Origin: an uncultured Saprospiraceae bacterium
Lineage (GTDB): Bacteria > Bacteroidota > Bacteroidia > Chitinophagales > Saprospiraceae
DNA length: 64,000 nt
Assembly: GCA_905480605.1 (NCBI GenBank)
Contig: CAJQRD010000044.1
Span: forward strand, 1 to 64,000
Direction of reading: 5' to 3'
The notes below the pieces were generated by a model. That model was not told the origin of the DNA. It saw only the letters and a list, made by a program, of their open reading frames with translations, and did not search any database. The translations under genes were made by a program, and so were the position numbers. Shown here one piece after another: positions 8,261 through 17,867 of the stretch (position 1 is its first letter; every line of letters starts with the position of its first letter).

Positions 8261-9880
8261 ATGAAAGTAAAAAATTGTAATAAATACTATCTCATATTTT
8301 TAGCACTTGGCATCTGGTCTTGCGCACAAATTACGACTCCAAAGGGTGGCCCAAAAGACAACGACCCACCAAAAATAGTCCAAAAAGATTCAGACAAAAA
8401 CTATCAAACCAATTTTACATCTAAAAAGATTACACTTACTTTCAACGAATGGATAAAAGTTAACAATCCCATCAAGGAAATCGCTATTTCGCCCCCTACC
8501 GATTATCCGCCAAAAATTACCGAAAAAGGACGGAGTGTAATTCTAGAGTTTTCTGAAAAAGAAGTACTCAAAGAAAACACAACATATCAAATAAATTACG
8601 GAGATGCAATTCGAGATTTTACTGAAGGTAATATTTATAAAAATTTGATATTTATTTTTTCTACAGGAGACGTAATAGACTCTTTGGCCGTTAAAGGTAC
8701 CGTTATCAATTCTTTGACCAAAGAACCTCAACAAGATGTTATTGTTTCCCTTTATGACAATCTCAACGATACCGCGTTTGTAAAGTCAAAACCACTATAC
8801 TTTACAAAAACAAATAAAAAAGGAGAATTCAAACTAAGCAACCTTAGAAGTGATACTTTCCAAATTTTTGCTCTTGTTGATAAAAACGTAAACTATTTTT
8901 ACGATCAACCTGATGAAGAAATTGCATTTATAGACAGCACCATTTTTGTTGAAAACATGGATACTCTTAAAATTGACTTGGAAATATTTGACGAAGAAGA
9001 CCCGCCAAGATTTATCCAAGCAAAACAAAAAACAAATGGCCTTGTCAAGTTGGTGTACACTCCAACGCCAAGAGATTTTTCGATAAACATTTTAAATGCT
9101 AAAAAATCAGATTTTAGCTATGAAACAAATAAGGATAGTATATATATTTGGCATAACTTATTAGGTCAAGACTCAATAAATATCAACATAAGTAATGCAG
9201 TTTTAAACGATACGATCACAAGCAAAAAAAGCGGTGAAAATTTTGATGGCAAGTCACTTCTAAAAAGCATAGAAAGTAACACAAATATCAAGTTTCATAA
9301 AAATGATTCTTTGGTTGTTTCTTTTAATAGACCTCTTGCAAGTTTTAACCTAGACAGTCTATCTGTATATGATACTTTAAAGATCTATAAAATAAGCGAA
9401 CCAAGAATAGATGGAAGAAATTTCATTTTTAATGTCGACAGTCTTCAAAACAAATCCAATTACAGTTTTGACATCTACCCTTCTGCATTTACTGATATCT
9501 TTGGCAATAGTAATATGGACACCATTTCACAATCCATCGCCACACACGACCCAGATGTTTTTGGTAAAATAGAATTGGATATAATTGCTCCTCAAGACAC
9601 GCAGTATATTATCAAGTTTAGAAACAAAACTAAAACACTGGATACTTTTATAATAAACACCTCTAGAAAAATTGTCTTGAATAAAGTAGAAAAAGGACTA
9701 TACAATCTTGAAATAGTCGAAGATCTTAACGCCAATAACTATTGGAGTACGGGAAATTTGTCTCAAAAAATGCATCCAGAACGTATAAAAGAAATACCTT
9801 TAGATGAATTAAAAGCAGGTTGGGATTTAAATCTAACTGTAGATATAAAATCAATATTTAATGAAGCTACGATCAAGTAA
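8261..9880 (+). CDS. Ig-like domain lipoprotein of the lptB neighbourhood
   Basis: 539 residues from the ATG at 8261; a TTG 12 bases upstream is less likely. The signal sequence ends in a lipobox-like GIWSC, and the next part ([12 protein letters not shown]) is the hallmark start of a widespread Bacteroidota lipoprotein family with an N-terminal Big_5-type Ig-like domain (about residues 35-130). The rest is beta-rich, with a carboxypeptidase-regulatory-like module (about 145-210). The function is unknown. It is probably exposed at the cell envelope. The last 20 bases overlap the lptB start, which suggests translational coupling to the LPS export ATPase gene. Confidence 0.8.
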   Translation: MKVKNCNKYYLIFLALGIWSCAQITTPKGGPKDNDPPKIVQKDSDKNYQTNFTSKKITLTFNEWIKVNNPIKEIAISPPTDYPPKITEKGRSVILEFSEKEVLKENTTYQINYGDAIRDFTEGNIYKNLIFIFSTGDVIDSLAVKGTVINSLTKEPQQDVIVSLYDNLNDTAFVKSKPLYFTKTNKKGEFKLSNLRSDTFQIFALVDKNVNYFYDQPDEEIAFIDSTIFVENMDTLKIDLEIFDEEDPPRFIQAKQKTNGLVKLVYTPTPRDFSINILNAKKSDFSYETNKDSIYIWHNLLGQDSININISNAVLNDTITSKKSGENFDGKSLLKSIESNTNIKFHKNDSLVVSFNRPLASFNLDSLSVYDTLKIYKISEPRIDGRNFIFNVDSLQNKSNYSFDIYPSAFTDIFGNSNMDTISQSIATHDPDVFGKIELDIIAPQDTQYIIKFRNKTKTLDTFIINTSRKIVLNKVEKGLYNLEIVEDLNANNYWSTGNLSQKMHPERIKEIPLDELKAGWDLNLTVDIKSIFNEATIK

Positions 9881-10610
9881 ACTGGTAAAAACATATGGCA
9901 TGAGAACGGTCGTAAAAGAAGTCAGTATTGAGGTCTCTCAAGGGGAGATTGTAGGTCTTCTTGGCCCAAATGGTGCTGGTAAAACCACCACGTTTTATAT
10001 GACTGTTGGTTTTATAAAACCAGATAGTGGTAAAGTGTTTCTTGATGATGAGGAAATAACAAACGACCCCATGTATATAAGAGCACGCAAAGGCATCGGG
10101 TATTTACCACAAGAGGCATCTATATTTAGAAAACTGTCCGTTGAAGAAAACATAATTGCCATTTTGGAAATGACCAAAATGTCAAAATCCGAACAAAAAG
10201 AAAAACTTGAACTTTTAATCGATGAATTTGGTTTAGAAAAAGTAAGGAAGAACATTGGAGATTCACTATCTGGTGGAGAAAGAAGAAGAACAGAAATTGC
10301 TAGAGCCTTAGCGTCATCACCAAAGTTTATCTTGCTTGATGAGCCATTTGCAGGAATCGACCCCATCGCAGTTGAAGACATCCAATACATAGTAGCCAAA
10401 CTTAAACAAAAAAACATAGGCATTCTGATTACAGACCATAACGTACAAGAAACATTATCCATAACGGATCGTGCATATCTGATGTTTGAGGGAAACATTC
10501 TAAAAACAGGCACAGCTGAGGAGTTGGCAGAAGACGAAATTGTTAAAAAAGTATATCTAGGTCAAAATTTTGTACTCAAAAGAAAAAACATCGTCATTGA
10601 TGAAAAATAG
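9861..10610 (+). CDS. lptB: LPS export ABC transporter ATP-binding protein LptB
   Basis: 249 residues, the usual LptB length. Walker [10 protein letters not shown] (35-43), Q loop in YLPQEAS, signature LSGGERRR (136-143), Walker B FILLDEP (157-162) and switch His193 in ITDHNV are all intact. The [12 protein letters not shown] and [15 protein letters not shown] segments are characteristic of LptB rather than other ABC proteins. LptB powers LptFG to extract LPS from the inner membrane. Its start lies inside the end of the Ig-like lipoprotein gene, and its end overlaps the start of a small lipoprotein gene, giving a tightly coupled cluster. Confidence 0.93.
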   Translation: MKLRSSKLVKTYGMRTVVKEVSIEVSQGEIVGLLGPNGAGKTTTFYMTVGFIKPDSGKVFLDDEEITNDPMYIRARKGIGYLPQEASIFRKLSVEENIIAILEMTKMSKSEQKEKLELLIDEFGLEKVRKNIGDSLSGGERRRTEIARALASSPKFILLDEPFAGIDPIAVEDIQYIVAKLKQKNIGILITDHNVQETLSITDRAYLMFEGNILKTGTAEELAEDEIVKKVYLGQNFVLKRKNIVIDEK

Positions 10611-10857
10611 TATTTCATTTGCAGTTGTATTCATAATTTCACTATCTATATATTCTTCTTGCGGAGAATATGAAGCCTTAGAAGTTGATAAAGACGCACA
10701 TCGCATAGCAGACTCCCTTTTTAGGGCACACAAAGATTCTTTAACCTCTTTAAGCGACACCATCTGTGAGATAAATCACAGAAAGCTCTTTCAAGTATAT
10801 TTTGACTCCATAAAACTCGTTGAAAGCGATAAAATAAAACAGCTAATTAATAAGTAG
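10600..10857 (+). CDS. Small lipoprotein downstream of lptB (first of two)
   Basis: 85 residues from the ATG at 10600, which overlaps the lptB end by 11 bases. A hydrophobic signal sequence ends in SSC, a lipobox-like site, and the mature part (about 65 residues) is charged and helical: [14 protein letters not shown], then a Cys, then [16 protein letters not shown]. The pattern resembles a small, poorly characterised helical family I associate with this position in related genomes; this is recollection, not a search. Partner or chaperone function for envelope assembly is only a guess from context. Confidence 0.6.
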   Translation: MKNSISFAVVFIISLSIYSSCGEYEALEVDKDAHRIADSLFRAHKDSLTSLSDTICEINHRKLFQVYFDSIKLVESDKIKQLINK

Positions 10858-10858
10858 A

Positions 10859-11155
10859 ATGAAGTATTGCTTTTTCATAATATTATTCCTCACCTCTTGT
10901 CGACAAGAATTTCCTGACAAAAGCAAGCTTGTAGAACAATACTATGAAATCAAAAAAAATGCGTTTCTTAAAAAGAAAGATGCAGAATGCAAAAAAGAAA
11001 TAAATGAAATCGCAGAAAATCAATTAGACTCTATTATTGATCAATATATAAAAGACAGGCTGCTCGATTCAATTTCATTCCCACAAAGACCCATTAAGCC
11101 ACATAAACCAAATCACGTCATTGACCAGGTTAAACGGTTTGATGTGGATAAATAA
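10859..11155 (+). CDS. Small lipoprotein downstream of lptB (second of two)
   Basis: 98 residues, starting one base after the previous stop. A short signal sequence (MKYCFFIILFLTSC) ends in a lipobox-like LTSC. The mature part is highly charged and helical (KKKDAECKKEINEIAENQLDSIIDQYI) and ends in a Pro-rich tail (FPQRPIKPHKPNH). No known domain is recognised. Its size, lipidation signal and helical D-S-I spacing parallel the preceding gene, so the two may act together. It ends the lptB cluster; the next gene starts 30 bases further on. Confidence 0.6.
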   Translation: MKYCFFIILFLTSCRQEFPDKSKLVEQYYEIKKNAFLKKKDAECKKEINEIAENQLDSIIDQYIKDRLLDSISFPQRPIKPHKPNHVIDQVKRFDVDK

Positions 11156-11185
11156 AATATCATATTAAAGGACTAAATACAAAAC

Positions 11186-12487
11186 ATGTTTAAATCTATC
11201 ATCATACTATTATGTGTTCTGGTCAGCACAAATATGTATTCCCAGGAGACAAACTACAAACAGGTCGACCAATTTGCAAAAGAGATTGAAAAAACAATTA
11301 TAGACCTTAGAAGGTCATTTCACCAAAATCCTGAATTGTCTAACAGGGAGTTTAAAACAGCAGAAAACATTGCTGATATTATGCTAAAAATGGGATTCAA
11401 GGTTGATACTGGAATTGCTAAAACAGGTGTCGTCGCTGTACTTGACACAGGACGCCCTGGGCCAACCGTTGGGTTACGTGCCGATATTGACGGCTTGCCC
11501 GTCACTGAGCGCACCCCAGTGCCTTTTGCTTCTACTGTGACGTCAGAGTTTCTTGGTGAAAAAGTAGGCGTTATGCATGCATGTGGTCATGATACACATA
11601 TTGCTATGCTCATTGGAGCAGCACATGTTCTAAATAAAATGAAAAACCAATTGACAGGTAAAGTCGTTTTTGTTTTTCAACCTGCTGAAGAAGGTGCCCC
11701 TCCCGGGGAAGAAGGTGGCGCTGAACTTATGGTCAAAGAAGGTTTGATTGACACATATGGCATTGATGTTATGTTTGGTCAACACATTAGCTCTGGTTTA
11801 GACGTTGGAAAAATACGATACCGAGTCGGCGGAATTATGGCTGCAGTCAACAGAATGGTAATAAAAGTAAAGGGAAAACAAACTCATGGTTCACGACCAT
11901 GGTCTGGCGTTGATCCGATCACCACATCGGCTCAAATTATCATGGGCTTGCAAACGATCATCAGTCGTCAAACAGAATTGACAAAAGAAGCTGCCGTTAT
12001 CAGTATTGGTAAAATAAAGGGAGGCTTAAGATCAAATATAATTCCTGAAGAAGTCGAAATGATAGGAACGATTCGCACGCTGGATAAAGGAATGCAAAAA
12101 GACATCCACGAAAAAATCAGACGAACTGTAATAAACATCGCAGAAAGTGCTGGAGCTGTTGCTGAAGTAACAATCGAAAAAGGATATCCCATCACATACA
12201 ACAATCCAGAGTTAACCCGATCTATGATTGGTTCGTTATACAATGCCATTGGTGAAGAAAATGTAATGATCACTGCTGCATCTACAGGAGCAGAAGATTT
12301 TTCATTCTTTGCGCAAGAAGTGCCTGGAATGTTTTATTTTGTAGGAGGTAAACCTTTGGACGTTTCAGAGTTTGATGCCGCTCCTCACCACACACCTGAT
12401 TTCTTTATTGACGAATCGGGTTTGATTGTTGGCGTAAAAGGTTTCGCCGCCTTAACTTTAGATTACATGAAAAAACACTCAAAATAA
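11186..12487 (+). CDS. Exported M20D amidohydrolase (IAA-amino acid hydrolase-like)
   Basis: 433 residues with a signal peptide (to about residue 20). The M20 peptidase catalytic motifs are present: RADIDGLPV, then HACGHDTHIAML (Cys133, His135), QPAEEGAPPGEEGG and a His in FGQHISSGL; the lid/dimerisation domain follows around 210-325. M20D enzymes hydrolyse N-acyl amino acids (hippurate, IAA conjugates, N-acetylated substrates). Export to the periplasm or outside suggests a scavenging role. Its stop overlaps the next ATG (TAATG), so it forms a translationally coupled pair with the S37-like peptidase. Confidence 0.85.
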   Translation: MFKSIIILLCVLVSTNMYSQETNYKQVDQFAKEIEKTIIDLRRSFHQNPELSNREFKTAENIADIMLKMGFKVDTGIAKTGVVAVLDTGRPGPTVGLRADIDGLPVTERTPVPFASTVTSEFLGEKVGVMHACGHDTHIAMLIGAAHVLNKMKNQLTGKVVFVFQPAEEGAPPGEEGGAELMVKEGLIDTYGIDVMFGQHISSGLDVGKIRYRVGGIMAAVNRMVIKVKGKQTHGSRPWSGVDPITTSAQIIMGLQTIISRQTELTKEAAVISIGKIKGGLRSNIIPEEVEMIGTIRTLDKGMQKDIHEKIRRTVINIAESAGAVAEVTIEKGYPITYNNPELTRSMIGSLYNAIGEENVMITAASTGAEDFSFFAQEVPGMFYFVGGKPLDVSEFDAAPHHTPDFFIDESGLIVGVKGFAALTLDYMKKHSK

Positions 12488-13767
12488 TGAAGTACTTAAG
12501 TTTAGCAATTAGCCTGTTCTTATTCGGACAATCGTATGCTCAAGATGCGTTAGAGTTGGAGTTGTTTGAATTACCTGACGTTATGTTCAAAAAAGTTGAT
12601 ACGCCAGAAGGTTATTCCTCCGCGTATGAGTTGAAGATTAAACAACCTCTTGACCATAAAGACGAAAGCAAGGGACACTTTTACCAACGTGTGTTTTTAA
12701 GTCATAAGGGTTTTGACAATCCTACAGCTATTATTACAAATGGATATGGTAGGCCCACTAACAACATTACAGAAGTAGCCAAATTGACAAATGCAAACCA
12801 ACTCAATGTTGAACACCGCTATTTTTTAGAATCCTCCCCTGATTCATTAATCTACGACTATCTTAACTTTGAACAAGTTACTGCCGATTTACACAAAATA
12901 AACCAACTGTTTAGAACCATCTATTCTGGCAAATGGATTGCCTCTGGAATCAGTAAAGGTGGAACTACCACAATATTCTATCGCTACTTTTATCCTGATG
13001 ATGTTGATGTCAGCATTCCTTACGTAGCGCCTGTTAACTTAGGTAAAGCAGATAAAAGGATATATGAATTCCTTGATAATATCGGGACAAAAGAATGCCG
13101 AAAAGATATTTATGATTTCCAAGTTAGAATGCTCAGGAAAGCGAGCGACGTCAAGTCTCTTTTAAAATGGTATGCCAAAGGCAAGGACCTTAAGTTTAAC
13201 TATCTAACATTCGATGAGGCCTATGAATATGCTATCTTAGAATATCCTTTTTCATTCTGGCAGTATGGTCATGATTGTGAAAAAATTCCAAATTCAGATG
13301 ATGATCTTGAAAAACATATTCAACACTTTTTAGACTTGGTAGGATTGGATTTTTATGCTGACAGTTCTATGGATGGTTATGCTTCTCACTATTATCAATC
13401 TGGAACCGAGATGGGTTATTATGGATATGAAACAGATGACTTCAAAGGATTGTTAAATCACTTGGATTATTCTCCAAATCCTTCTGCGGTTTTTATGCCA
13501 AACAAAATAGAAAAGCCTTTTAATGTAGACTTAACGTCGAAAGTTTTTGAATGGACTAAAACGGCACCCAATATGGTTTATATCAATGGCGCTTTAGACA
13601 CATGGTCAGCAACTGCTGCACCTACTTCTGAGAAAACAAATTCATTGTATTACTTTTTAGAAGGAAAACATCATGCAACTGCAAGAATAAAAAACATGAC
13701 TGAGGAAGAAAAAGCTAGACTTGTCAAATCATTAAGCGAGTGGCTGGGTTTTGAGATTCGTGGGTAG
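12487..13767 (+). CDS. Exported serine peptidase, S37/S28-like
   Basis: 426 residues with a signal peptide ending near QSYAQ (residue 19). An alpha/beta-hydrolase fold is indicated by the nucleophile elbow GISKGG (Ser156) after a predicted strand, by the NVEHRYF segment typical of S28/S37 prolyl/tripeptidyl peptidases, and by a late DTWSATA and GKHHAT region that can supply the catalytic Asp and His. The family removes short peptides from N-termini. The start overlaps the stop of the M20 amidohydrolase gene, so both are likely co-expressed for external peptide or amide use. S37 (PS-10) is preferred, but S28 is possible. Confidence 0.72.
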   Translation: MKYLSLAISLFLFGQSYAQDALELELFELPDVMFKKVDTPEGYSSAYELKIKQPLDHKDESKGHFYQRVFLSHKGFDNPTAIITNGYGRPTNNITEVAKLTNANQLNVEHRYFLESSPDSLIYDYLNFEQVTADLHKINQLFRTIYSGKWIASGISKGGTTTIFYRYFYPDDVDVSIPYVAPVNLGKADKRIYEFLDNIGTKECRKDIYDFQVRMLRKASDVKSLLKWYAKGKDLKFNYLTFDEAYEYAILEYPFSFWQYGHDCEKIPNSDDDLEKHIQHFLDLVGLDFYADSSMDGYASHYYQSGTEMGYYGYETDDFKGLLNHLDYSPNPSAVFMPNKIEKPFNVDLTSKVFEWTKTAPNMVYINGALDTWSATAAPTSEKTNSLYYFLEGKHHATARIKNMTEEEKARLVKSLSEWLGFEIRG

Positions 13768-13785
13768 GTTTTTAAAATGCCCAAA

Positions 13786-13846
13786 AGCCCTCTGGCAGAG
13801 ACCCCTCTCTGCCAGAGGGTAGGCTCTGCCAGAGAGGGGTCTCTTG
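13786..13846. repeat. Triple-arm palindrome with two mutually exclusive hairpins
   Basis: CCCTCTGGCAGAGA and TCTCTGCCAGAGGG form a perfect 14-pair stem with loop CCCC (13788-13819). The right arm also pairs with a third arm, so a second 20-pair stem with one mismatch can form instead (about 13799-13844). The core CTCTG-N-CAGAG recurs at three other places in the window. It lies between the convergent S37 peptidase and porZ genes; a terminator role is possible, although no T run follows directly. Confidence 0.7.
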
Positions 13847-14849
13847 CTAAAAAACAGCTTAAAACACCAAATTATATTTTGTTTGCCTTTGTTTTGTCTT
13901 GTTTAGGAGCAAAGTGAGTGCCTTGATTCATTTATAACAACTTCAGTTTTCTTTTTTATGGGGCTTATAGGCGATATCCTTTCAGCTAGAGCGCTTAACT
14001 GGACCAAGTTAGATAATCAGGTTTTACTACGTAGAGATATTCAGCAATATTATTTTAATTTTATTCTCATACTTTTTCATTGCTAAAAAGTATGCAACCG
14101 TGTCCGCCGTACTTAGTATGTAAGTACTAAGTACTGTGATAAACGCTAGTCATTTGTAAGGTCGTTTTGCTCTTTTCATTTTCTTCAGCTCTTTATTCCA
14201 CCCAACAATTATTGATAGAATTGTTCTTTCATTTTATAATGACATTTAGTCATTATAATTGCTTTACAACCATCCATTTATAACTTCTTCAAAGCCTAAA
14301 CCATGAATGAATGACCTCTTTTAAAGGAGTGAAGGACGGTAGTGCTTCAAATGAGTGAACAGCGAAAGCTGGTGGGTTTGGTAATAAACGCCCCCGACTG
14401 AACAACTGACGGCTGCAAGATGAACCTCTTCATAAATATGAACGATGAATTTGTACCCCATTTATTAGCTGTATCACTGAAAATCGAGGTAATAATCTTG
14501 ATTACTTCTGAAAATAAAATACACCCTGTTTAATCTAATAATAGTCTCTTTGATTAAGTATTCTGTATTTGATTGTTTGCTTTTTTCTTGTTGAAATATG
14601 CAATGCTCAAAGGTATATTCCTTTACGCCTGAATGTCCCTACGTAAAATGTTTTAAACCTAAATTACTGCTGGTATAAGTATTTTAAATGTTATTTCTTG
14701 ATTTATACAAGAATCGACACTTATTGTTCGACATAAAAGATAACTTGTCAGGAATTGAAATCGCTGAAAAACCATCCCAAAAAAAAACTAGGATTTTCTC
14801 AATAGAATATCAAAATCAAAAAAGTAAACCTAAACGAAAACAAACCCTA
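13847..14849. other. Long intergenic region with several inverted repeats and a possible structured RNA
   Basis: About 1 kb with no supportable protein gene. It holds a perfect inverted repeat CATACTTTTT-cattgct-AAAAAGTATG (14068-14094), another at 14111-14132 (ACTTAGTA/TACTAAGT), and a GC-richer stretch at about 14296-14445 with a GNRA-capped hairpin CAGC-GAAA-GCTG (14360-14371) followed by GGGTTT...AAACGCCC (14374-14393). The last resembles structured RNA, but I cannot assign it to a family. Confidence 0.4.
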
Positions 14850-17171
14850 CTACCGAATCACCATAATCTTAGTAACAAAACTATCAGGATCTCTAAACGA
14901 ATCTGAAGACGAACTAAAAACCAAATAAACCCCACCGGCAACTTCTATTCCATTAATATCTCGTCCATTCCAAATGGCTTGTCCTCCCAGTGCTTCTGCT
15001 TGAAACACTAACTGTCCGTCAATATCCGTTATCTTAACTTCTGCGTCTCGCGCTAACCCTTTGATAGCTATTGACCCTTGATATTCCGGTCTTACTGGAT
15101 TCGGAAAAGCATAAACATTGGAACTGTGTGTGTTTTTAGCACCTGTTGTAGCTGTGCGATATGATTGCAAGCCTCTGTTAGAAGCGATATACATTTCTCC
15201 AGTATTTTCATTGTAAGACATTGCCTTAATATTGTTGTCAAACAAAGGACTATTCTCAACGTCAAACTTCGCAACTTGTTGCTCCCCACCTGGAGACTGA
15301 ACAAAAATTCCATTTCGTGTACCAAACCATTTTCTGTTTGCGCCATCAACAGCTATCGCTTGCACATCTTCTGTTTCCAATAAAAATGCAGCAATACTGT
15401 CCTGTAAAACCTTTCTCTTGTTTCCTACACACGAAGATTCAAACACAGATCCACCACATTCAAAAGCCACAACACCTTGTGCAGTACCTACCCAAATTGT
15501 TCCATCTTGATCCTTAGCAATCGCATTGACTAAATTAGAAGGCACTTCTGAATTGTTGATATTGAATAATTTACTTGGTGGATCATCCGTGGGGTCAGAA
15601 ATAGTTTGATTTGTATTGTAAACAATTACTCCTCCTGTATTGCCACCAATCACCCCCCAAATGTTACCCAGGTCATCAGCAACAATATCCGTTAACTTGG
15701 TGTCTGAATTAATTGCAAAACTATGCCAAGTTCCCTCGTCCGTCAACACAACTAAAGGCCTTGAAGCATTGTAAGAAGCCATCCATAGATTATTATCACT
15801 GTCAAAAGTTAAACCTGCAATTCTAGTTCTTTGCTCATCACCAACTGCTGAGCCTAAGGCACCACCTGTATTATTATTGGCATCACTGTATAATACGATA
15901 TCACCCGTTTCTTCATTATACTCAATGAGCCCTGACCAAAATGATCCAATATAAAACTTATCATCACGTGGATGTGCTTCGATTTGATAAAACTGTACGA
16001 TGTTATTGTCTTTAAAAAACGGCTCATTATCTTGGTTTATATTGTTCCATTCTCCACCTTCTAAAAGGTATACGCCGTTACGTGAAAACTTATCAGCCAG
16101 TTGTTCAGTGACACCACCAGAAGCTACATAAACAGTTTCATTTTTTACTGCAATATCAGTAGCTTCTAAATTAAATGGTCCACGGTACGTTTCTTTTTGA
16201 CAAGCACCATTCTCATCAGTAAATCTTATTGACGAAAACTCATCTGCAAAGAACATCCTACCTTTTTCATCAACTTCTACATCCAATAATTTATTAACAC
16301 AAGAACCCACTTCGTTTATAGGAGTATCTTCATTATCAAAAAATAAAACTTTACTTGCTGATGTGGCCGTATTCTTTACTCCAAAGATCCAACCATCTTC
16401 AACATCATCTAAAAGCAATGCATTAAATAAAGGGTCATTGTTTTCGTAGACCTCTGTAAATTTTTCAAAGTCACTGCTGCTGTAAACATATTCATCAGTG
16501 GCAATGTATACTTTATTATCTCTTACCAAAACCGCCTTGGCTTCATAATCTAATGGCAAGCCAATTGAGACACGTTTCCAGCTTGTAAATGCATTTGGAA
16601 AAACTTCATTTTTAAAGTCTAAAACATAAACACCATTGTCACCCAACATAACCAACTTTTCATCATTTCCGGATATGTCAGAAATTAATTGGCCGGCATC
16701 TAATGTAAATCCAAAACCTTGGCTTTCTAAATTATATTGCAACAAGCCAAACCCAGTTGCGAAGTACAACCATTGGCCATTTTGAACAAATAATTTATTT
16801 ATTCTTCTATCAATAAAGTTTGTGTTGTTCTTAATATCAAAAACAGGCATAATCTCTGGGCCAGAAATAATATCAAAAACACTATTCTCATAGGCCACAA
16901 TCAATTGATCATTAAAGTCATCATAAACAATCTCTGAAATACCTGTCTCCGTTAAACCTTCAACCTTTGACAAATACTCTATGCTCATATCGTCTTTGTC
17001 TATTGTAAAAATAGAACCCGCTGTGGCGTAAATTATTTTTTCGGCACTTTGAGCTACACGATTTGCTGCCCTATGCGGAAGGAAAGAAGACCACTCTCCA
17101 ATGGCAATATCACTCTGAGAATAAATATGCTGTGAACAGAATATCAAAGCAAAGACTATGGAAAATCTCAT
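14850..17171 (-). CDS. porZ: PorZ-like T9SS-associated beta-propeller protein
   Basis: 773 residues with a signal peptide (to about residue 18). The mature start IGEWSSFLPHRAANRVAQSAEKIIYATAG and the many two-component-regulator-type propeller blades (for example VWVGTAQGVVAF, RKWFGTRNGIFV) match the PorZ family, which has two beta-propellers. It ends in an Ig-like/FlgD-like sorting domain (AFPNPVRPEYQG ... FVTKIMVIR). PorZ works at the cell surface with the PorU sortase and brings anionic LPS to T9SS cargo. Assignment rests on recognised architecture, so a generic propeller-plus-CTD surface protein remains possible. porQ lies elsewhere in this window. Confidence 0.72.
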   Translation of the reverse strand: MRFSIVFALIFCSQHIYSQSDIAIGEWSSFLPHRAANRVAQSAEKIIYATAGSIFTIDKDDMSIEYLSKVEGLTETGISEIVYDDFNDQLIVAYENSVFDIISGPEIMPVFDIKNNTNFIDRRINKLFVQNGQWLYFATGFGLLQYNLESQGFGFTLDAGQLISDISGNDEKLVMLGDNGVYVLDFKNEVFPNAFTSWKRVSIGLPLDYEAKAVLVRDNKVYIATDEYVYSSSDFEKFTEVYENNDPLFNALLLDDVEDGWIFGVKNTATSASKVLFFDNEDTPINEVGSCVNKLLDVEVDEKGRMFFADEFSSIRFTDENGACQKETYRGPFNLEATDIAVKNETVYVASGGVTEQLADKFSRNGVYLLEGGEWNNINQDNEPFFKDNNIVQFYQIEAHPRDDKFYIGSFWSGLIEYNEETGDIVLYSDANNNTGGALGSAVGDEQRTRIAGLTFDSDNNLWMASYNASRPLVVLTDEGTWHSFAINSDTKLTDIVADDLGNIWGVIGGNTGGVIVYNTNQTISDPTDDPPSKLFNINNSEVPSNLVNAIAKDQDGTIWVGTAQGVVAFECGGSVFESSCVGNKRKVLQDSIAAFLLETEDVQAIAVDGANRKWFGTRNGIFVQSPGGEQQVAKFDVENSPLFDNNIKAMSYNENTGEMYIASNRGLQSYRTATTGAKNTHSSNVYAFPNPVRPEYQGSIAIKGLARDAEVKITDIDGQLVFQAEALGGQAIWNGRDINGIEVAGGVYLVFSSSSDSFRDPDSFVTKIMVIR

Positions 17172-17276
17172 ATTTCTTTTGTTAATCAGTATGTTTTGTT
17201 TTAGGAAAGTTATAAATGATGCTAGACCATTACTCTTTACTTCTCAATAAACGAATAAGCTGCGAAAATATTGAAT

Positions 17277-17855
17277 TTATAACCGATCATATATAGGATT
17301 GGCTTGTAAGTAATCATAAACCTTGTCAGGAACAAGATATTTGATAGACCTTTTCAGCTTAATCTGTTTTCTTATAAATGACGCTGATATATCCAGAAGA
17401 GGAGCCTCTTCAATATGTATGTTTTCATGATCAGCGTAATCAGGCAGATCATAACTTGGTCTTTTATAGACATATATAGGATACTTCTTCAAGAGTAACT
17501 CAAAGTTTTTCCACTTATGAAAGCTAGCTAAGTTATCACCACCCATTATCAAACTAAACTCATGTTGAGGGTACTTTTCCTCTAAATAAGTCATGGTATC
17601 TATTGTATAAGATGGTTTTGCCAATTTAAACTCAACGTCTGAAGCTTTTATTATAAGGTGATCGTCAATGGCAAGATTCAACAAATGCAGTCGGTCGTAG
17701 TCTTTGGCCAAAGACTTCTTTTGCTTGTGTGGGTTATGTGGTGATACCACCATCCATAGCATATCCAGTTCTGTATTGTTAACCATGTGGTTAGCAATAA
17801 TCATATGTCCAATATGTACTGGATTAAAGGAACCGAAGAATAAACCTACTTTCAT
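17277..17855 (-). CDS. nadD: Nicotinate-nucleotide adenylyltransferase NadD
   Basis: 192 residues, the normal size. The nucleotidyltransferase motif GSFNPVHIGHMIIAN (residues 8-22) carries the HxGH-type ATP-binding site, and ISASFIRKQI near the C-terminus matches the SxTxxR motif. SPHNPHKQKK is the typical substrate-recognition segment of NadD. It makes NaAD from NaMN and ATP in NAD synthesis. It lies 12 bases downstream of dnaN on the same strand and is probably co-transcribed with it. Confidence 0.92.
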   Translation of the reverse strand: MKVGLFFGSFNPVHIGHMIIANHMVNNTELDMLWMVVSPHNPHKQKKSLAKDYDRLHLLNLAIDDHLIIKASDVEFKLAKPSYTIDTMTYLEEKYPQHEFSLIMGGDNLASFHKWKNFELLLKKYPIYVYKRPSYDLPDYADHENIHIEEAPLLDISASFIRKQIKLKRSIKYLVPDKVYDYLQANPIYDRL

Positions 17856-17867
17856 AACCAGTTTTGC

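Noticed and set aside
9995-10513. 172-codon antisense frame inside lptB
   Set aside because: A shadow of the lptB codon pattern; the sense frame is a complete LptB.
13786-13846. Palindromes as a CRISPR array
   Set aside because: No regular spacing, no spacers and no cas genes; the arms are inverted, not direct, repeats.
14296-14450. tmRNA, RNase P RNA or SRP RNA
   Set aside because: None of the diagnostic conserved sequences of these RNAs is present.
14688-14906. 72-codon frame at the end of porZ
   Set aside because: It overlaps the porZ 3' end on the other strand, is Lys/Gln-rich from AT-rich DNA, and has no conserved feature.
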